Shown here piece after piece: positions 16,706-25,306 of a DNA stretch of 64,000 bases. A program made the translations under genes and the position numbers. The notes beneath the pieces are model-generated. The model was not told where the DNA came from and ran no database searches. It saw nothing but the letters and a program-made list of their open reading frames with translations. Origin of the DNA: Paenibacillus sp. Root52 (GTDB lineage Bacteria; Bacillota; Bacilli; Paenibacillales; Paenibacillaceae); the NCBI RefSeq assembly GCF_001426865.1, contig NZ_LMFO01000001.1:1-64000 (forward strand). The letters are read 5' to 3'. Within the stretch, counting starts at the first letter, position 1; each line of letters begins with the position of its first letter.

Positions 16706-17419
16706 ATGAACAAGAAGACAAAAACATGGATTATTACAGGGGTAGCCGCAGTGGCTATTATCGGGGGTGGAGGATACTATCTCACCAATAGTTACCTCGG
16801 CAATAACGTTGAAATTGAGCAAGTGCTCCCTGCTATTACAGCAACATCAACCACAGCAGTAGATAGCACAGGAACACCTGTAGCAAATGTTGTTGGCGCA
16901 GAGCAATTGAATGGAGACTGGAACATCAGCGAAGGCTCAAAAGTATATTTCTCTGTAACAACATCACAGGAAACCGTCAATTTTGTGGACGAGCAGGTAT
17001 CTGGCAAATGGACAATTAATGTAGATGATGCTTCTCAGATGAAAGCAGAAGGACAGATTGAGATGGACGGTATTGACTCTGGTAATGGTCAACGTGACGG
17101 ACATGTGAAGCAAGCCGACTTCTTCGATATTGCTACATACCCTCAAGCAACGTTTACAGCTACCTCATTTGAAGGTTTACCAGCGGAATGGCCAGTGGGG
17201 CAGACGGTTGATGTGAAAATGAATGGAACATTGACTGTAAAAGGTGTTGAAAAAGAAGTTACTTTTGATGCAAAAGCTGCGTATGACAATGATCAGGTGT
17301 TGTTGTCTGCGACTTCAATGGTAACGTTCGAAGACTTCGGTATGGAAAACCCTCACTCCGTTGTTCTCTCAACAGAGAATGACATTAAGCTACAGTTGGA
17401 GTTGAAACTCACGAAATAA
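16706..17419 (+). CDS. Membrane-anchored YceI family protein
   Basis: A 237-residue protein with an N-terminal hydrophobic anchor (residues 7-27), a Thr/Ser-rich spacer, then a YceI lipocalin-like barrel: GDWNISEGSKVYFSV, QADFFDIATYPQATFTATSFE, and LTVKGVEKEVTFD. YceI barrels bind long polyisoprenoid or fatty-acid-like ligands in the cell envelope. TGGAGG lies upstream of the ATG. It is divergent from the two-component system, so control by that system is plausible but unproven. Confidence 0.88.
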   Translation: MNKKTKTWIITGVAAVAIIGGGGYYLTNSYLGNNVEIEQVLPAITATSTTAVDSTGTPVANVVGAEQLNGDWNISEGSKVYFSVTTSQETVNFVDEQVSGKWTINVDDASQMKAEGQIEMDGIDSGNGQRDGHVKQADFFDIATYPQATFTATSFEGLPAEWPVGQTVDVKMNGTLTVKGVEKEVTFDAKAAYDNDQVLLSATSMVTFEDFGMENPHSVVLSTENDIKLQLELKLTK

Positions 17420-17443
17420 GAAAATGCATCTATTGCACAAAGC

Positions 17444-17488
17444 GAATCTGTTCTGTTCTACCCCAGGGTAGCGGAACAGATTCTTTTT
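17444..17488 (+). terminator. Terminator of the YceI gene
   Basis: A stem of GAATCTGTTC and GAACAGATTC with an inner TACCC/GGGTA pairing is followed by TTTTT. Confidence 0.88.
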
Positions 17489-17673
17489 GCTGTCTATTAA
17501 TTCTAACAAGGCGACCAGGATGTGCGGAACCAGCTGCGACACATAATTTGTTAAAATAACTGCTGTTTCCTTTGGTTTATACCGTGTCGTCTAATCTCCT
17601 GAAGCGCTTACAATGGAAAAGGTTAAACGCATTCATTGATCGATTTATAACGATAAAAAGGGGGAGATCAAGA

Positions 17674-20600
17674 GTGAACAAGAGGTACATAAGTAGCTGC
17701 CTTGTATTGCTAATGTTATTTTGCGAGCTAGGCTTGTTGGTTCAGCCGGCAGACGCGGCAACGAGGGTTAATGTAGCATTGAATAAAGAGGTAACTGTAT
17801 TATCGGAATATCTTGAACATGGGAGTAATAAAGGCCATTTGGTAGATGGCAAGGTGGATACACATTGGACCGCAAATGAGACAGCGACGGAAGAGGCTCC
17901 TCAATGGATCGAAATTGATCTGGACGGAGAGTTTCACTTAAACGGGGCAGAGATTGTATTGAAAGAACAAAAGAAGATTCATCTTGATGTTGAGGTATCA
18001 TTGGATGGAGAGAATTGGGAGCAAGTAGCCACTCATAGAGAAGAAACAACAGAACAGCAGCTCAATTTTGACTTTCAAACCGATCTAGTTCGATATGTAA
18101 AAGTGACTATTCCATTTTATGATCAACAGGGGGCATGGCCAACGCTGTCCGAGATTCGCGTTTTTGGACAACAAGAAGGACGTGAGCCAGAAAATATTAC
18201 AGCTTATGATGCCGTGAATATCACGACAATCATCGGTGGTGCGCCTGTCTTACCTACAGAGATTCGGGCACAATATGGTGCGGATCAATCAGGGAATGTA
18301 GCTGTAGTCTGGGATCATATTGACCCTGAACAATATCAGTTGGCTAACACATTCAGTGTAAACGGTCATGTGGAAGGTGCAACAATTCAACCTACCGCTT
18401 CGGTAACGGTACAGGGATATCAGGATGATTTTATCAGAGGTGTCGATATCTCCACGTTAACGGCCATTGAAGACAAGAAGGGTAAATTCCTCGACAGTAA
18501 CGGTACCGAAAGGGACTTGCTAGATATTCTTAAAGACCGTGGTGTGAATTATGTCCGTATTCGTTTGTGGAATGATCCACAGAAATCAGGAGGCTATAAC
18601 GATAAAGAAGATGTCATCCGTTTAGCCAAGCGAGTGAAAGAAAAGGGCATGAAAATCCTGCTCGATTTCCATTATTCGGATGAGTGGGCGCATCCGGGTC
18701 AACAGCTACGTCCCAAAGCATGGGAAGATCTGACCTTCGATCAGTTGAAGCAGGCTGTATACGATTATACGTATGAGGTTGTTGGTGACATGAAAGAAGA
18801 AGGTGCCATGCCAGACATGGTGCAGATTGGTAACGAGATTAACAGCGGTGTGCTTAATGGATACGTAAGTACAGTGAATCAGACGGAAAATGTGGCTCTG
18901 CTACAGCGTGGTGTTGATGCTGTACGTGACCTCGAAGGAGATCAGCACGTTCAGATTATGATCCATCTCGCTGAAGGTGGACAAGCGGATATGTTCGATA
19001 CCTACTTTGGTGAATTGGAGAAAGGGAAACTGGATTATGATGTTATCGGTCTCTCCTATTATCCGTTCTGGCACGGTACGTTCGCAGATGTACAGGAAAC
19101 GATGAACCGAGTATCCCAGAAATACAAAAAAGACGTCGTTATTGCTGAAACATCATATCCATTTTCCTTTAAAAATGGTGATGCTCATGGCAATATTATT
19201 GGCGGCCCGGACAAGTTAAATATCGGAGGCGCGACATTCCCAGCAACAGTGCAAGGTCAATATGACGCCATTGCTGGCATTATGGATTTGATTGCGGAAG
19301 TGCCGGAAGGTCGTGGAGCGGGATTCTTCTATTGGGAGCCTGCCTGGATTCCTGCTGGAGTGGGCTGGATTGCTTCCGAAGGGGATGCTTGGGAAAATCA
19401 AGCGATGTTTGACTACGATGAATTCCCCGGGAACGGAGGATATTCCTTAGAAGGACGTGCATTGCCATCCCTTGATGTGTATAAACGCGGAATGCAGAAT
19501 GTTCCTGCAGATCGTCAGCATTTATCGGCTGCAATTACACGCGCACAAGGTTTGGTAGCCGCAGATTTCGAAGAAGAGAGCTGGCAATTACTCGCACCAG
19601 CGATTGAAGCTGCTAAGTCTGTATACCGTATGGCATATACATCAGCAGGCGTAACGCAAGGAGAAACGAATGCTGCAACCGAGTCCCTTAAGCAAGTCAT
19701 GGATTCAATGGAAGTAATCCCTGCGAATCGAGCGTTGCTCGAAGCTAAGGTAACAGAAGCCCGGACATACAAGGAATCGGATTGGTCAGCGGTCACATGG
19801 GGGATTTTTACTAAGGCGCTTGCACATGCGAGTCAGGTTCTATCAGATCCTAGAGCGACCCAGACTGACGTAGATGCGGCGGAGAAACGTTTACATGAAG
19901 CCATTAGCGGACTATCTGATGTAGACAAAACTAAATTAACGTTGCTGATTGGTGAGATGCAGCAGCAGAATGTATCATCGTATACCCATCGAAGCTGGAA
20001 GACGTTAATGGATGCGTTGCAGGCTGCAATCGTTGTGAGAGATAAGCAAAGTGCAGTGCAATCTGAGGTTAATCAAGCTTTGGAAACATTGCAACAGGCC
20101 AATCAAGGTCTTGTTCGCCTGCAAGCTCTAGCAACCCATAAGACAGCTACAGCTTCATCAAGTGCTGGAACAGGTGGAGGACAAGCGAATTCACCAGAAG
20201 GAGCGATTGATGGCAATACAACGACATCATGGGGAACAAATGATAGCATAGACTCAGGTGTCTGGTGGGAAGTAGACCTGGGTGAGGTTGCGTCTGTCCG
20301 CACGATTGAAATGTCGATGTGGAGTGGTGGCATTAAGTACAAGATTGAGGTCTCTAAAGATGGTAGTAAATACGTAAAAGTCGTGGACACAACAAGTGAT
20401 GTTATTGTTTCAACAGGGCCAAGACACGTTCTCCCTGATCAGACACAAGCACGTTATATTAAGGTTACGATAACAGCGGGACCAGAATGGGTTGGGTTTA
20501 TGGATTTTGAAGCATATGGTACGTTCCCAGCAGATAAATCGGCTCTCGAAACAACCGTGAATTCAGCAGCCAAACTGCAACAAAATGATTATACACTAGC

Positions 20601-22068
20601 AAGCTGGAATGAGTTCAGTAAGGCGCTTGTACACGCGAAGTCTATTATCCAAGATGAAGAAGCGTCTGTGCAAGATGTTAGCGCTGCTAATGAAGAGTTA
20701 AAGGCTGCGATGCATAAACTCGAACGGCAAGACTCTACTCCTGGCTCTGGGCAGCCTTCGCAGCCGACTCAACCATCACAGCCAAGTGAACCATCACAAC
20801 CGTCACAATCATCCAGTTCAGGATCGGTTCCATCAACGGGAAATTCCAATGCTGTAACACCGGCTGACACGAATAGTCGACCCGAGAAAGGTGCGATTAC
20901 TGTAGAGGGTATCTTAACAAGTAATGGGAACTATTCGATTCGTCCGACTGCACAGCAATTAAACGAAGCGGTTCAATCGATGGGAGCAGGAGAGCAGCAA
21001 TTAAAGCTCATTGCTAATCTAACTGACAACTCCAAAGCCGTATCGTTCCAATTAAACACGAATCAACTTGCAGAATGGGTGCGTTCACAGGCGGTTAAGT
21101 CATTAGATCTAATTGTAGGGCAGACTTCAATTCGCATTCCACTGAAATCTATTCCGCTACAAGATGAACAAACTGCCGGAACATTTGATGTTGAGGTATC
21201 TGAAGGATCCAGCCTAGCTTTAACGGAATCACAAAAAGCAACCATCGGTAACCGATCCATCCTTAACGTCAATGTATTGATGAATGGGAAGCCAATGGTC
21301 TGGACAGATAGATCGATTGAAGTTGTTATGCCCAATGAAGGCGAGCTTCAGGGAAGCGATACTGTTCGAATTGTACAATCGATAACGGCGAATGGTGAGA
21401 TGAAGCCGGTAACGTACTCTGTAACGATTGACAAGAACGAAACCATCGCGTTCAAGCCTACACAATCCGGAAGCTTTGTCATTACTGAAGTTCGAGTTCC
21501 GTTAAACGATTTGCAAAATCATAATTGGGCGAAACCAGAGGTGCAGAATCTCTATGGTAAAGGGATTATCAAAGGCATGAATGCCACAAACTTCGTTCCA
21601 GATGGTAATCTGACGCGTGCACAATTTTTGCAAATGATCATCAAAGGAATCGGAACTTCAAGCCTGCCAGAAGCAAGTGTGCAGACTCCGTCAGATGTGA
21701 AGGAAGGTCAATGGTATGCTGATGCGGTGCGAATCGGTTTGCAGATGAATATTATCCAAGGCCGAGCAGATGGAACCTTTGGTGCAAATGAGCCTATTTC
21801 CAGAGAAGATATGGCGGTTATGCTGAGTCGCGCATTGCAATCTTTGAAGCAAGAAATGGATATAGTAGCTCCTGTGGCGCAAGAAGAGAACACATTTGAA
21901 GATCATACAGTCATTGCTGGGTATGCGAGAGAAGCTGTGGCGTCGATGCAGCAACTTGGACTATTAAATGGCATGTCAGATGGTACGTTTGCGCCTAAAC
22001 AAACAGCTAATCGTGCACAAGGTGCTGTTGCAGTCGCGAGACTGATGGAACAGCTGTATGCAGAATAA
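17674..22068 (+). CDS. SLH-anchored GH53 endo-beta-1,4-galactanase, multidomain
   Basis: A 1464-residue surface enzyme. In order: signal peptide ending about residue 29; F5/8C (discoidin) domain about 31-166; Ig-like Big_4 domain about 171-246; GH53 catalytic domain about 251-606, with acid/base Glu388 (QIGNEI) and nucleophile Glu492 (VIAETSYP); FIVAR-type helical repeats; a second F5/8C domain about 817-950; another FIVAR; a Ser/Pro/Gln linker about 1022-1059; a beta-rich segment; and three SLH domains about 1272-1464. GH53 cleaves type I arabinogalactan. The GTG start has AAGGGGGAGA 7 nt upstream and gives a clean signal peptide. Confidence 0.93.
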   Translation: MNKRYISSCLVLLMLFCELGLLVQPADAATRVNVALNKEVTVLSEYLEHGSNKGHLVDGKVDTHWTANETATEEAPQWIEIDLDGEFHLNGAEIVLKEQKKIHLDVEVSLDGENWEQVATHREETTEQQLNFDFQTDLVRYVKVTIPFYDQQGAWPTLSEIRVFGQQEGREPENITAYDAVNITTIIGGAPVLPTEIRAQYGADQSGNVAVVWDHIDPEQYQLANTFSVNGHVEGATIQPTASVTVQGYQDDFIRGVDISTLTAIEDKKGKFLDSNGTERDLLDILKDRGVNYVRIRLWNDPQKSGGYNDKEDVIRLAKRVKEKGMKILLDFHYSDEWAHPGQQLRPKAWEDLTFDQLKQAVYDYTYEVVGDMKEEGAMPDMVQIGNEINSGVLNGYVSTVNQTENVALLQRGVDAVRDLEGDQHVQIMIHLAEGGQADMFDTYFGELEKGKLDYDVIGLSYYPFWHGTFADVQETMNRVSQKYKKDVVIAETSYPFSFKNGDAHGNIIGGPDKLNIGGATFPATVQGQYDAIAGIMDLIAEVPEGRGAGFFYWEPAWIPAGVGWIASEGDAWENQAMFDYDEFPGNGGYSLEGRALPSLDVYKRGMQNVPADRQHLSAAITRAQGLVAADFEEESWQLLAPAIEAAKSVYRMAYTSAGVTQGETNAATESLKQVMDSMEVIPANRALLEAKVTEARTYKESDWSAVTWGIFTKALAHASQVLSDPRATQTDVDAAEKRLHEAISGLSDVDKTKLTLLIGEMQQQNVSSYTHRSWKTLMDALQAAIVVRDKQSAVQSEVNQALETLQQANQGLVRLQALATHKTATASSSAGTGGGQANSPEGAIDGNTTTSWGTNDSIDSGVWWEVDLGEVASVRTIEMSMWSGGIKYKIEVSKDGSKYVKVVDTTSDVIVSTGPRHVLPDQTQARYIKVTITAGPEWVGFMDFEAYGTFPADKSALETTVNSAAKLQQNDYTLASWNEFSKALVHAKSIIQDEEASVQDVSAANEELKAAMHKLERQDSTPGSGQPSQPTQPSQPSEPSQPSQSSSSGSVPSTGNSNAVTPADTNSRPEKGAITVEGILTSNGNYSIRPTAQQLNEAVQSMGAGEQQLKLIANLTDNSKAVSFQLNTNQLAEWVRSQAVKSLDLIVGQTSIRIPLKSIPLQDEQTAGTFDVEVSEGSSLALTESQKATIGNRSILNVNVLMNGKPMVWTDRSIEVVMPNEGELQGSDTVRIVQSITANGEMKPVTYSVTIDKNETIAFKPTQSGSFVITEVRVPLNDLQNHNWAKPEVQNLYGKGIIKGMNATNFVPDGNLTRAQFLQMIIKGIGTSSLPEASVQTPSDVKEGQWYADAVRIGLQMNIIQGRADGTFGANEPISREDMAVMLSRALQSLKQEMDIVAPVAQEENTFEDHTVIAGYAREAVASMQQLGLLNGMSDGTFAPKQTANRAQGAVAVARLMEQLYAE

Positions 22069-22085
22069 TAACATGTAAGCAGGAG

Positions 22086-22116
22086 AGATCGGGTCATAAG
22101 ACTCGATCTTTTTTTG
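22086..22116 (+). terminator. Terminator of the GH53 gene
   Basis: A stem of AGATCG and CGATCT with an inner GTC/GAC pair is followed by seven T residues. Confidence 0.88.
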
Positions 22117-22194
22117 TCCAGAAAATGTATCTCTATCTCTATTATGATGTATTTTCTTACCTCAAAAAAGAAATTAAAATTCATTATTGTCATA

Positions 22195-22223
22195 TTGACA
22201 TTAACGAATTTGTTTGTTATCAT
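22195..22223 (+). promoter_or_regulatory. Promoter of the SPFH operon
   Basis: A perfect TTGACA (22195-22200) and TATCAT (22218-22223) are separated by 17 bp, about 45 bp upstream of the SPFH start codon. Confidence 0.78.
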
Positions 22224-22267
22224 TTCGATAATATCATTATGACTATATTGGAAATGGGGAATGAACC

Positions 22268-23308
22268 ATGTTCGGATTTCGATTTGTAAAATTTCAGCCA
22301 AGTGAATATGTGATGAAAGTGAAGAACGGTCAGGTACAGCGTCAAGGCGTAGGTTTATCCTTCACATATTATGAACCGACCACTTCGGTTGTTGTTTTAC
22401 CTGTATCCTCTGTAGAAGTACCTTTTATGTTCGAAGAAATAACTGCAGATTATCAGACCGTAACGGTTCAGGGGCAACTTAGCTACCGTATTGTGGACTA
22501 CATGAAAATTACACAAAGCTTAAATTATACGTATAACTTACGTAAAAATCAGTACATCTCCGATGACCCCAGTAAGCTTGATCAACGTGTGATCACGATT
22601 GCCAAAGTCTTGACCAAGAAGCATCTAGAACAAATGCCATTGAAGGAAGCAATACAATCCAGTGAACGGCTTGTAACGAGTATGAAACGTGAGGTTGCAC
22701 AGAGCCAAGAACTGGAGAAACTGGGCGTAGAGCTAATGAGTTTATCAATTTTGGCGATTTTGCCTAACAAAGAGACGATGCGTGCGCTGGAAGCGCAGGC
22801 TCGGGAAGAAATTTTGCGTCAGGCTGATGAAGCATTATATGTGCGTCGTAATGCGTCCATCGAGCAGGAGCGCAAGGTGAAGGAAAACGAACTGAATACG
22901 GAAATCGCAGTTGAATCCAAAAAGCGGCAAATTCGAGAAACGCAATTGCAGGCAGAGCGTTCTATCAAACAGAAGCAAAATGAGATGGAACAGGAACAAC
23001 TCCAATTCAATACCGCGATGGAAGAACGAAAACAACAGCTGATTGAGCTGACGATTGCCAATCGGAATGCAGAAGCAGATGCCAAAGCTTACGAAATGGC
23101 AGCTGTGATGAAGTCGTTGCAGGATGTAGAACCGACCGTTCTGCAGGCCATGGCGAATATGGGGATGAATTCAGATAAACTTATTGCAATTGCATTCCAA
23201 GAATTGGCGGAGAATGCAGGTAAGATCGGACAACTGAATATCTCACCTGATCTGCTGCAAGGTTTGATGTCTAACTCGAATAGAGAGCAAGGGGGTAGAG
23301 GACGATGA
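22268..23308 (+). CDS. SPFH/Band 7 domain protein
   Basis: A 346-residue SPFH (stomatin/prohibitin/flotillin) protein without an N-terminal transmembrane helix. The SPFH fold covers about residues 1-165. A long charged coiled coil (about 170-285, rich in Glu, Arg and Gln) follows, and the C-terminus is Gly/Arg-rich. Such proteins form oligomeric scaffolds, often at membranes. Its last codons overlap the start of the next gene by 4 nt (ATGA), so the two products are made together and probably interact. A strong promoter lies 45 bp upstream. Confidence 0.86.
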   Translation: MFGFRFVKFQPSEYVMKVKNGQVQRQGVGLSFTYYEPTTSVVVLPVSSVEVPFMFEEITADYQTVTVQGQLSYRIVDYMKITQSLNYTYNLRKNQYISDDPSKLDQRVITIAKVLTKKHLEQMPLKEAIQSSERLVTSMKREVAQSQELEKLGVELMSLSILAILPNKETMRALEAQAREEILRQADEALYVRRNASIEQERKVKENELNTEIAVESKKRQIRETQLQAERSIKQKQNEMEQEQLQFNTAMEERKQQLIELTIANRNAEADAKAYEMAAVMKSLQDVEPTVLQAMANMGMNSDKLIAIAFQELAENAGKIGQLNISPDLLQGLMSNSNREQGGRGR

Positions 23309-24324
23309 GACGATTGGCAACCGAAAAGCCAGCATCCATGCCAGCGACGGAAGAGCATCGACTAACGGAACATAAACTTATTTTGATTAAACGACGAACA
23401 CGGCTGGAGGAGTTGATCGTTCGTTATAATACGGTACAGCAAGCACAGTTTTATATTGAACGTCTTGGGGCGGACTTTAATGATTATATTACAGAGGATG
23501 CTTGTTATCGGGAGTCCGTGAAGCAAGCGCAACAGATCCTTGGTTCGCTCGGAAGAGTTCAAACGATAGATCGGGAGCATGTGCCTAATTTTATATTTGG
23601 TAAACAGGATATTATCGTCGTTGTAGGTCAGGACGGTCTTGTTGCGAATACACTCAAATATCTATCAGAGCAGCCGCTTATTGGGGTTAATCCTGATCCA
23701 ATGCGTTGGGATGGGGTGCTGCTTCCTTTTACGGTAGAGGATTTGCGCTTTATTATTCCTGATGTGATGCGTAGACGGCGTTCACTGAAAGAAGTCACAA
23801 TTGCCAAAGTTGAACTGAATGATGGTCAGTATCTCTATGGGGTCAACGATCTGTTTATTGGTCGGAAGACACATGTTTCCGCTCGTTATGAAGTGCAATT
23901 TGGTTCAGCCGTAGAACGGCAATCCTCTAGTGGTGTGATCGTATCCACAGGGATGGGCTCTACGGGCTGGTTCAAAAGTGTGCTGGCAGGTGCGACTGGC
24001 ATTCTAAACTCGGAGGTCTGGCAGCATATGAACACAAACGATGAATTAACGACTACGGATAGGGGGCAAAAAGGGATGAAGCATTTTGGTTGGGACGCAG
24101 CCTACCTCTACTTCACCGTGCGCGAGCCATTCCCTAGCCGTACAACAGCTGCCAATGTTGTGTTTGGACAGATCCATGCGAACCAACCCTTACGGATGGT
24201 ATCTCAGATGCCAGAAGATGGAGTTATTTTCAGCGATGGCATTGAACAGGATTTTCTTGAATTTAATTCAGGTGTGGAGGCGACCATTAATCTTGCGGAT
24301 AAACGAGGGCAGTTAGTCGTATAA
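23305..24324 (+). CDS. NAD-kinase-like (ATP-NAD kinase fold) protein
   Basis: A 339-residue protein of the NAD kinase / diacylglycerol kinase fold. The nucleotide loop GGDGT appears as GQDGL (VVVGQDGLVANTLKYL near residue 108), keeping the catalytic Asp. The second signature is VSTGMGSTGW near residue 213, and GVNDLFIG matches the NE/ND segment. An extra N-terminal helical region of about 95 residues precedes the fold. It overlaps the SPFH gene by 4 nt. The altered loop makes it unlikely to be the housekeeping NAD kinase; its substrate is unknown. Confidence 0.8.
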   Translation: MRRLATEKPASMPATEEHRLTEHKLILIKRRTRLEELIVRYNTVQQAQFYIERLGADFNDYITEDACYRESVKQAQQILGSLGRVQTIDREHVPNFIFGKQDIIVVVGQDGLVANTLKYLSEQPLIGVNPDPMRWDGVLLPFTVEDLRFIIPDVMRRRRSLKEVTIAKVELNDGQYLYGVNDLFIGRKTHVSARYEVQFGSAVERQSSSGVIVSTGMGSTGWFKSVLAGATGILNSEVWQHMNTNDELTTTDRGQKGMKHFGWDAAYLYFTVREPFPSRTTAANVVFGQIHANQPLRMVSQMPEDGVIFSDGIEQDFLEFNSGVEATINLADKRGQLVV

Positions 24325-24398
24325 TGTCTCAGTTCTATATGCCTACACTAAGATCAGACTTAAATATCGGGATATTCATTCACATAGCCTGGGATTTC

Positions 24399-24440
24399 TT
24401 GATTTAGATCAAGGATTTTCAGGCTGTGACACGTTATGAT
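24399..24440 (+). promoter_or_regulatory. Fnr-type promoter of the cupin gene
   Basis: The palindrome TTGATTTAGATCAA (24399-24412) is a perfect TTGAT-N4-ATCAA box. A -10 hexamer TATGAT follows at 24435-24440, which places the box centre at -41.5 from the predicted start (24447). This is the class II activation geometry. Confidence 0.8.
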
Positions 24441-24471
24441 GGGTGTAATCACAGATTACAGAGGAGGATGA

Positions 24472-24819
24472 ATGAATATGAGTATCACATCATTGCAATC
24501 CGTAAAAGAATTTAGTGCAGAACGCTTTACTAAACGGGTGTTATTCCGACACGATGGCGGTGTCACATTTGTACTTCATTTTTTACCAGGTCAGCAGCTT
24601 CCGGTACACAAACACCCAGGCACAGATGTTATCTTGCTAGTGGTTGAAGGCACAGGAACGATTATTCTAGATGGGGCTGAACAGGAGGTCAAGCAAGAGG
24701 ACGTGATCTGCTGCGGAGGAGAGACGGAATTCGCCTTCCATAATACAGGTAACACTGAAACTCGTTTATTTGTGACGCTAAATAAGGTGCCTAACGAATC
24801 CTACGCGCAAAATATATAG
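24472..24819 (+). CDS. Small cupin domain protein
   Basis: A 115-residue single cupin barrel. Motif 1 is FLPGQQLPVHKHPGTDVILLVVEG (two His and a Glu-like position for metal), and motif 2 is ETEFAFHNTGNTETRLFV. It may bind a metal, but no substrate can be named. GAGGAGG lies 4 nt before this ATG and 10 nt before an in-frame ATG two codons later. An Fnr-type box at -41.5 implies anaerobic induction together with the nitrate genes. Confidence 0.82.
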   Translation: MNMSITSLQSVKEFSAERFTKRVLFRHDGGVTFVLHFLPGQQLPVHKHPGTDVILLVVEGTGTIILDGAEQEVKQEDVICCGGETEFAFHNTGNTETRLFVTLNKVPNESYAQNI

Positions 24820-24905
24820 AAAGAACAAATTCACACTTTATAATAATGTGTAATTACACCTGTAGATCGTAGCATGTAATCATGAACTTGATAACGGTTA
24901 AACAA

Positions 24906-24956
24906 CAAAAAGCGTACTTATATCTCTGGTAGGAACAGAGCTTAAGTACGTTTCTT
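24906..24956. terminator. Terminator between the cupin and the SufT-like operon
   Basis: A stem of CGTACTTA/TAAGTACG with an inner CTCTG/CAGAG pair has T-rich tails on both strands and separates convergent genes. The longer tail (TTTTTGTTGTTT) serves the leftward operon. Confidence 0.78.
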
Positions 24957-24981
24957 TGTGATATGAATACATCAGTCGATG

Positions 24982-25281
24982 TCAGAAATATCCTAACATC
25001 TCTTTGGCTTCTTTAGACATCAGCTGAGGTGACCATTGAGGCTCCCATACAATTTGTACATCGATATCAGTCTTGCCTGTATTTTCTTGTAACACCCACT
25101 TCACGGCGCCAACAATCGTATCATGTAGTGGGCAACCAGGGGTGGTCAGAGTCATTAGTACGTGCACACGCTCAGGTTCTTCACGTACTTCATATACAAG
25201 GCCAAGATCAACAATGTTCACGCCTAACTCAGGGTCATATACTTCCTTCAGACATTCTAACAAGTCTGTTGTTTGTTCCAT
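24982..25281 (-). CDS. MIP18/DUF59 family iron-sulfur assembly protein (SufT/PaaD-like)
   Basis: A 99-residue DUF59 protein: LKEVYDPELGVNIVDLGLVYEV, then LMTLTTPGCPLHDTIVGAVKW with the conserved Cys, and EPQWSPQLMSKEAKEMLGY at the end. Members assist Fe-S cluster assembly or, as PaaD, maturation of an oxygenase. The ATG is chosen because GGAGAG lies upstream; the longer frame would start with TTG. It is the last gene of the Fnr-controlled DUF2249 operon. It could load clusters or repair them during nitrosative stress (inference). Confidence 0.88.
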   Translation of the reverse strand: MEQTTDLLECLKEVYDPELGVNIVDLGLVYEVREEPERVHVLMTLTTPGCPLHDTIVGAVKWVLQENTGKTDIDVQIVWEPQWSPQLMSKEAKEMLGYF

Positions 25282-25306
25282 GGTTATCGCTCTCCAATCC
25301 TCCAAA

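Noticed and set aside
23305..24324. Housekeeping NAD kinase
   Set aside because: The GGDGT loop is altered to GQDGL, and the protein is longer at the N-terminus and coupled to an SPFH gene.
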